Source of the DNA: Istiophorus platypterus
Lineage: Eukaryota; Chordata; Actinopteri; Istiophoriformes; Istiophoridae
Assembly: GCA_016859345.1 (NCBI GenBank)
Contig: CM029116.1
Location: 6,612,643-6,676,642, forward strand
DNA length: 64,000 nucleotides
Direction of reading: 5' to 3'
Part shown: in pieces, positions 62,101 through 64,000 of the stretch
Layout: the number at the start of each line of letters is the position of its first letter
Position numbering within the stretch: the stretch's first letter is position 1
The notes under the pieces: generated by a model
Database searches by the model: none
Told to the model about the DNA's origin: nothing
Seen by the model: only the letters and a program-made list of their open reading frames with translations
Made by a program: the position numbers and the translations under genes

Positions 62101-63832
62101 ATGCAGCAAGAGAGAGGATGACACCTCTCAGAGCTGGGTAGCGCACAGTTGCTCTCGCCTCCACTGTTCGCTGCAGTTCAGATCAGAGAGTCGACAACAG
62201 AACCTCTCAACTCTGCAGACACATGTGTGCGCTCTCACAAAGCCAGGCACTAATTATCTCGCAAAATCTACTGTGCCTGCTCTTTGCTTCAAACAGCACA
62301 CTCCCATGAACAGTGAAGTGTACTACGCCCAGGACCACATAAGGATAGCATTGATTCTTAAACAAATATGACATACCTGGGGCCACTTATAGTATGTTTC
62401 AAGTGCCACTAACACATAAAGTTAATTGATCATGATAGCTAAACTTAAAGTCATAAGGCTCTAATGGTGAAGGGATTCACATAGATAATATACTAAAACT
62501 TTACTCTTTCACTGGCTGTACATTTTTCCCCGATATGGAAGAAAAACAAATCAGAATCTATCTATTTAACTGATGGCTGCATAAAAAGAGAATGCCTAAT
62601 TTCATTGGTTCAGCTCTTTTCACTCGGGAATCACAGCACCGTACAGCATTAGGAGTCCGTACCTGCAACAGTGTTGAGAAATGTGAGGTACTCAAAGTTG
62701 GAGATCTCTCTCCGCTGCCAGCGTTGGGTCATGTTGGAGGATTTGAAAAGCTGCCGAGGGGTGGCCAGGGAGATGCGTCTGAAAAAAACATTTTAACATT
62801 AAAACAGAACTTTTTGATTAAAGTCTTAAAATTTTAAAGCTAAAGAGCTTTAGACTGTATATCAGGCCATGTTTAAATTCAAGGGAATGGCTACATCAAA
62901 GTAAACTGGTAGAAAAATGACAACAGTCAGTATCTGATAACCAGCTCAATGGCTTGCATTTCAGTTTTATAATGAGCATTCTGAGATGAAGAGCATACAC
63001 AAAAAAATTCAAGATTCAAACAAGAGACTAAATGTGGCCTCCAGTGCAATGGCATTCACTGGTACACAATTTCTATTTCTAGTAGATTAAATAAAAACTT
63101 AGTGGAAATTACAAGCCCTTCATTTAGTCAGGTTGGCTTGCTTCAAATCCAACCACTTAACAAAAGACTTAAGAAAATATTTTTGTTTTCTAACAGTGTA
63201 TAAATAAGTCTGTTAGCGCTATGAAAATCTAAAGGGAATGTTGGGTTTTCTCTGTGGTTACTGGCCTGGCTGTGGCCCTGCTGTCTAGAGTCTCCTCTCA
63301 GAGAATTAGGTCAGTTCAATCAGGGTCATTGCACATCCACTTCAATTACTGGAGCAATGGGACTTCAAATGACTCTGCTGCAGGCCAGGCTGCACAGATG
63401 CTCCGACATACGACACAGAGGAGGTAGCTACAGCCATGAAGGGAGTGCAGTGTTAGAAATATTTAACAGTGCGCTGAAGATCTTCTTTTGGCATCTCTGA
63501 CCCACCTGGCTTGTGGAAGTCCATAGCTGGTACCCACTCCCACTCGAGGAAGACTGTAGACCACTTTCTTCACTGTGGCTTGGTCAGGAAAGTTGAACAT
63601 GACTGATGCTGTTAACAGTGAGAAAAATCACTTAATAACAGAGTAAAGGAGAAAAAATAACAAAAAAATAAAACCTTGGATTTCAAAAGCTTTAATAATT
63701 GGCACTCAAGTTACTTCTATTGGCCATGAAGACCTCCACTGCTGTGTTCTGCAGGAGGTAGCGCCTGGAGAAGACTGCCCGGATCTCACTGAACATCCAT
63801 TTCCCATGTAGGCCCTCAGTGTATCCTAAGAC
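28761..63832 (-). CDS. nbea: Neurobeachin, C-terminal PH-like/BEACH/WD40 part, 5' end outside window
   Basis: Seventeen minus-strand exons join in frame: 63832-63715, 63608-63506, 62778-62663, 60260-60148, 51096-50956, 49946-49827, 46224-46072, 43667-43500, 38733-38644, 37476-37284, 36125-36054, 35879-35724, 35113-34943, 32342-32241, 31918-31722, 30574-30423 and 28851-28761. They give 751 residues ending in NRWHYEHQNRY. Visible residues about 1-100 are the end of the PH-like region (RRYLLQNTAVEVFMANR), 105-375 the BEACH domain (NDLNQYPVFPWVL, IPEFYYLPEMFVNSNG, HQWIDLIFGYKQRG, EPHPPRSSAMHL), and 440-751 WD40 repeats (VFGHWDVVTCLARSESYIGG). Neurobeachin is a PKA-anchoring scaffold for membrane-protein trafficking in neurons. 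Close match to NBEA over NBEAL1/2 and the DCLK1 neighbour support the call; which fish paralogue (a or b) cannot be told. No frameshift or stop was seen. The gene continues beyond the right edge. Confidence 0.95.
29836..29849 (+). promoter_or_regulatory. Candidate RFX X-box in the last NBEA intron
   Basis: GTCTCTATGGCAAC fits RYYNYYATRRNRAC at all positions. The chance expectation (about two per window) keeps this weak. Confidence 0.2.
30333..30378. repeat. CT-rich tandem repeat
   Basis: Several units of ACTCTCTCTCTC in tandem, in the last NBEA intron about 45 bases past the exon ending at 30423 in the minus sense. Confidence 0.9.
31020..31285 (+). repeat. Fish dispersed repeat, copy 3
   Basis: Contains GACATTTTGACTGGTCCTCA, AAAGGCTCTAACTTTG, GGTTCAGG, TTAGGTTTAGATTAGG and GTTGTGATCGTTGAGGTTAG, in the same order as copy 2. 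It lies in an NBEA intron on the strand opposite to NBEA. Confidence 0.7.
32343..34942 (-). other. NBEA intron with a CpG/GC-rich stretch and homeodomain-like words
   Basis: 2.6 kb. Around 33240-33780 the base composition is clearly richer in G and C than the rest of the intron, and 33830-34510 carries several ATTA/TAAT words such as TTAATTAACTG and GTTAATTAG. No exon fits the WD40 reading frame here, and the ORF at 33244-33444 has no domain. Confidence 0.5.
35236..35330 (+). mobile_element. Possible degraded hAT-type transposon end
   Basis: The words TGGTTCTCAGCCTTTT and TTGTGACCCCCTC in this order resemble the ends of hAT-family non-autonomous elements that are common in fish genomes. No target-site duplication or second end was identified. 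Confidence 0.3.
36210..36310. repeat. (GC)n-(AC)n microsatellite
   Basis: GCGCGCGCGC at about 36210-36220 followed by about 90 bases of AC repeat with one ATC interruption at 36292-36295. It adjoins dispersed-repeat copy 4 and is probably part of the same unit. Confidence 0.95.
36311..36525 (-). repeat. Fish dispersed repeat, copy 4 (inverted)
   Basis: On minus this reads TTTTGAGGACATTTTTACC, AAAGGGCTGTTTGAGGGTTA, GTGGTTTTAGGGTTCAG, then TAATGGTTGAGGTTAGGGT, ending in GTACAAATTTTTGTGTGTG. It matches copies 1-3 in reverse orientation. Confidence 0.75.
38146..38225. repeat. (AG)n microsatellite
   Basis: About 80 bases of AG repeat with one GGAG phase break near 38197, in an NBEA intron. Confidence 0.97.
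41417..41434. repeat. Poly-G run
   Basis: Eighteen G residues, unusual in this AT-rich intron. Confidence 0.95.
43435..43490. repeat. (GT)n microsatellite, imperfect
   Basis: GT repeat with GC, AT and GGT interruptions, ending about ten bases beyond the donor of the NBEA exon 43667-43500, so it starts almost at the splice site. Confidence 0.9.
43668..46071 (-). other. NBEA intron, 2.4 kb
   Basis: No exon in frame. It holds an A-run (about 43999-44020) and a purine tract (44431-44520). Nothing else recognised. Confidence 0.7.
44431..44520. repeat. Purine (GA-rich) tract
   Basis: About 90 bases of G and A with hardly any pyrimidines on +, irregular GGGA/GAAA units. ORFs across it are low complexity. 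Confidence 0.85.
46225..49826 (-). other. NBEA intron, 3.6 kb
   Basis: No exon in frame. Contains a CATA repeat at 49526-49550 and several small unsupported ORFs. Confidence 0.7.
49526..49550. repeat. (CATA)n microsatellite
   Basis: About five to six CATA units followed by CACAGA repeats. Confidence 0.9.
51583..51817. mobile_element. Putative non-autonomous element with CCTCCGCC-type inverted ends
   Basis: One end reads ACCTCCGCCAAG and the other, reverse complemented, ACCCCCCCGCCTAGGAGG, which resembles the palindromic CCTCCTTGGCGGAGG ends of a repeat common in fish DNA. The interior has the words TTTTTGCGTAATTCTGCTGAC and GGGTGACCATATAACCTCC. No protein is encoded. Family assignment is from memory. 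Confidence 0.45.
57932..58015. repeat. (AT)n-(GT)n compound microsatellite
   Basis: AT repeat to about 57968, then GT repeat with one ATGAGTTT interruption to 58015. Confidence 0.97.
58593..58612. repeat. (CA)n microsatellite
   Basis: About ten CA units in the 9.1-kb NBEA intron. Confidence 0.95.
59086..59113. repeat. (GA)n microsatellite
   Basis: About 14 GA units in the 9.1-kb NBEA intron. Confidence 0.95.
60261..62662 (-). other. NBEA intron, 2.4 kb
   Basis: No exon in frame. The interval 62025-62130 has ATTA, ATGCATGAATATGCA and similar octamer/homeodomain-type words and is non-repetitive. Nothing else recognised. Confidence 0.6.
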
Positions 63833-63930
63833 CTGGAAGGGTACAAAGGATAGAGGAAAAACATAGATCGTGTCAGGTTACAGATGATAGATGTCTTACC
63901 ATTTCATCAAGTTTTAATTCCATAGTTGCA

Positions 63931-63932
63931 CG

Positions 63933-63965
<33 letters not shown>

Positions 63966-63988
63966 AATATATATTTATATATAAAAAA
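63931..63988. repeat. (CA)n and TA-rich repeat at window end
   Basis: CA repeat at 63931-63952 followed by TATATA-rich sequence, in the NBEA intron that runs off the window. Confidence 0.92.
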
Positions 63989-64000
63989 AACAATAAAACA

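Noticed and set aside
28761..64000. Nested MAB21L1 gene expected within NBEA
   Set aside because: No single-exon ORF of about 360 codons is present; in vertebrates it sits in an intron farther 5' than the exons visible here.

Overview
The window is vertebrate nuclear DNA, most likely from a ray-finned fish with compact introns. All coding sequence is broken into GT/AG exons, microsatellites are frequent, and a fish-type dispersed repeat occurs four times. Four protein genes are recognisable: SPART (spartin), SOHLH2, DCLK1 and NBEA. Together they match the gene neighbourhood known around human 13q13. I found no bacterial, viral, CRISPR or tRNA feature. I mapped exons by hand from splice sites, reading phase and protein similarity recalled from memory; no alignment was run.

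Layout. 1-4.1 kb: the last five coding exons of SPART on +, cut by the window start. 4.7-7.9 kb: SOHLH2 on -, apparently complete (7 coding exons, 424 codons). 7.7-9.1 kb: a CpG-rich stretch between the divergent 5' ends of SOHLH2 and DCLK1. 9.06-26.7 kb: DCLK1 on +, complete, with tandem doublecortin domains, a Ser/Pro-rich linker, a kinase domain and two alternative C-termini. 26.9-63.8 kb: the 3' end of NBEA on -, 17 coding exons covering the end of the PH-like region, the BEACH domain and the WD40 repeats; it continues past the right edge. SPART/SOHLH2 and DCLK1/NBEA are both tail-to-tail pairs.

The genes do not form one pathway. Spartin acts on lipid droplets and endosomes, SOHLH2 is a germ-cell transcription factor, DCLK1 is a microtubule-associated kinase, and neurobeachin is a large vesicle-trafficking scaffold. 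NBEA introns make up most of the right half and hold homeodomain-motif-rich stretches that look like candidate conserved non-coding elements.

The most informative observations are a DCLK1 terminal exon read in two frames, a SOHLH2 that lacks the long N-terminal region of mammals and appears inverted relative to its neighbours, a suboptimal splice donor inside the SOHLH2 bHLH domain, a four-copy dispersed repeat, and a tandem-acceptor exon in NBEA. I saw no clearly new biological system.
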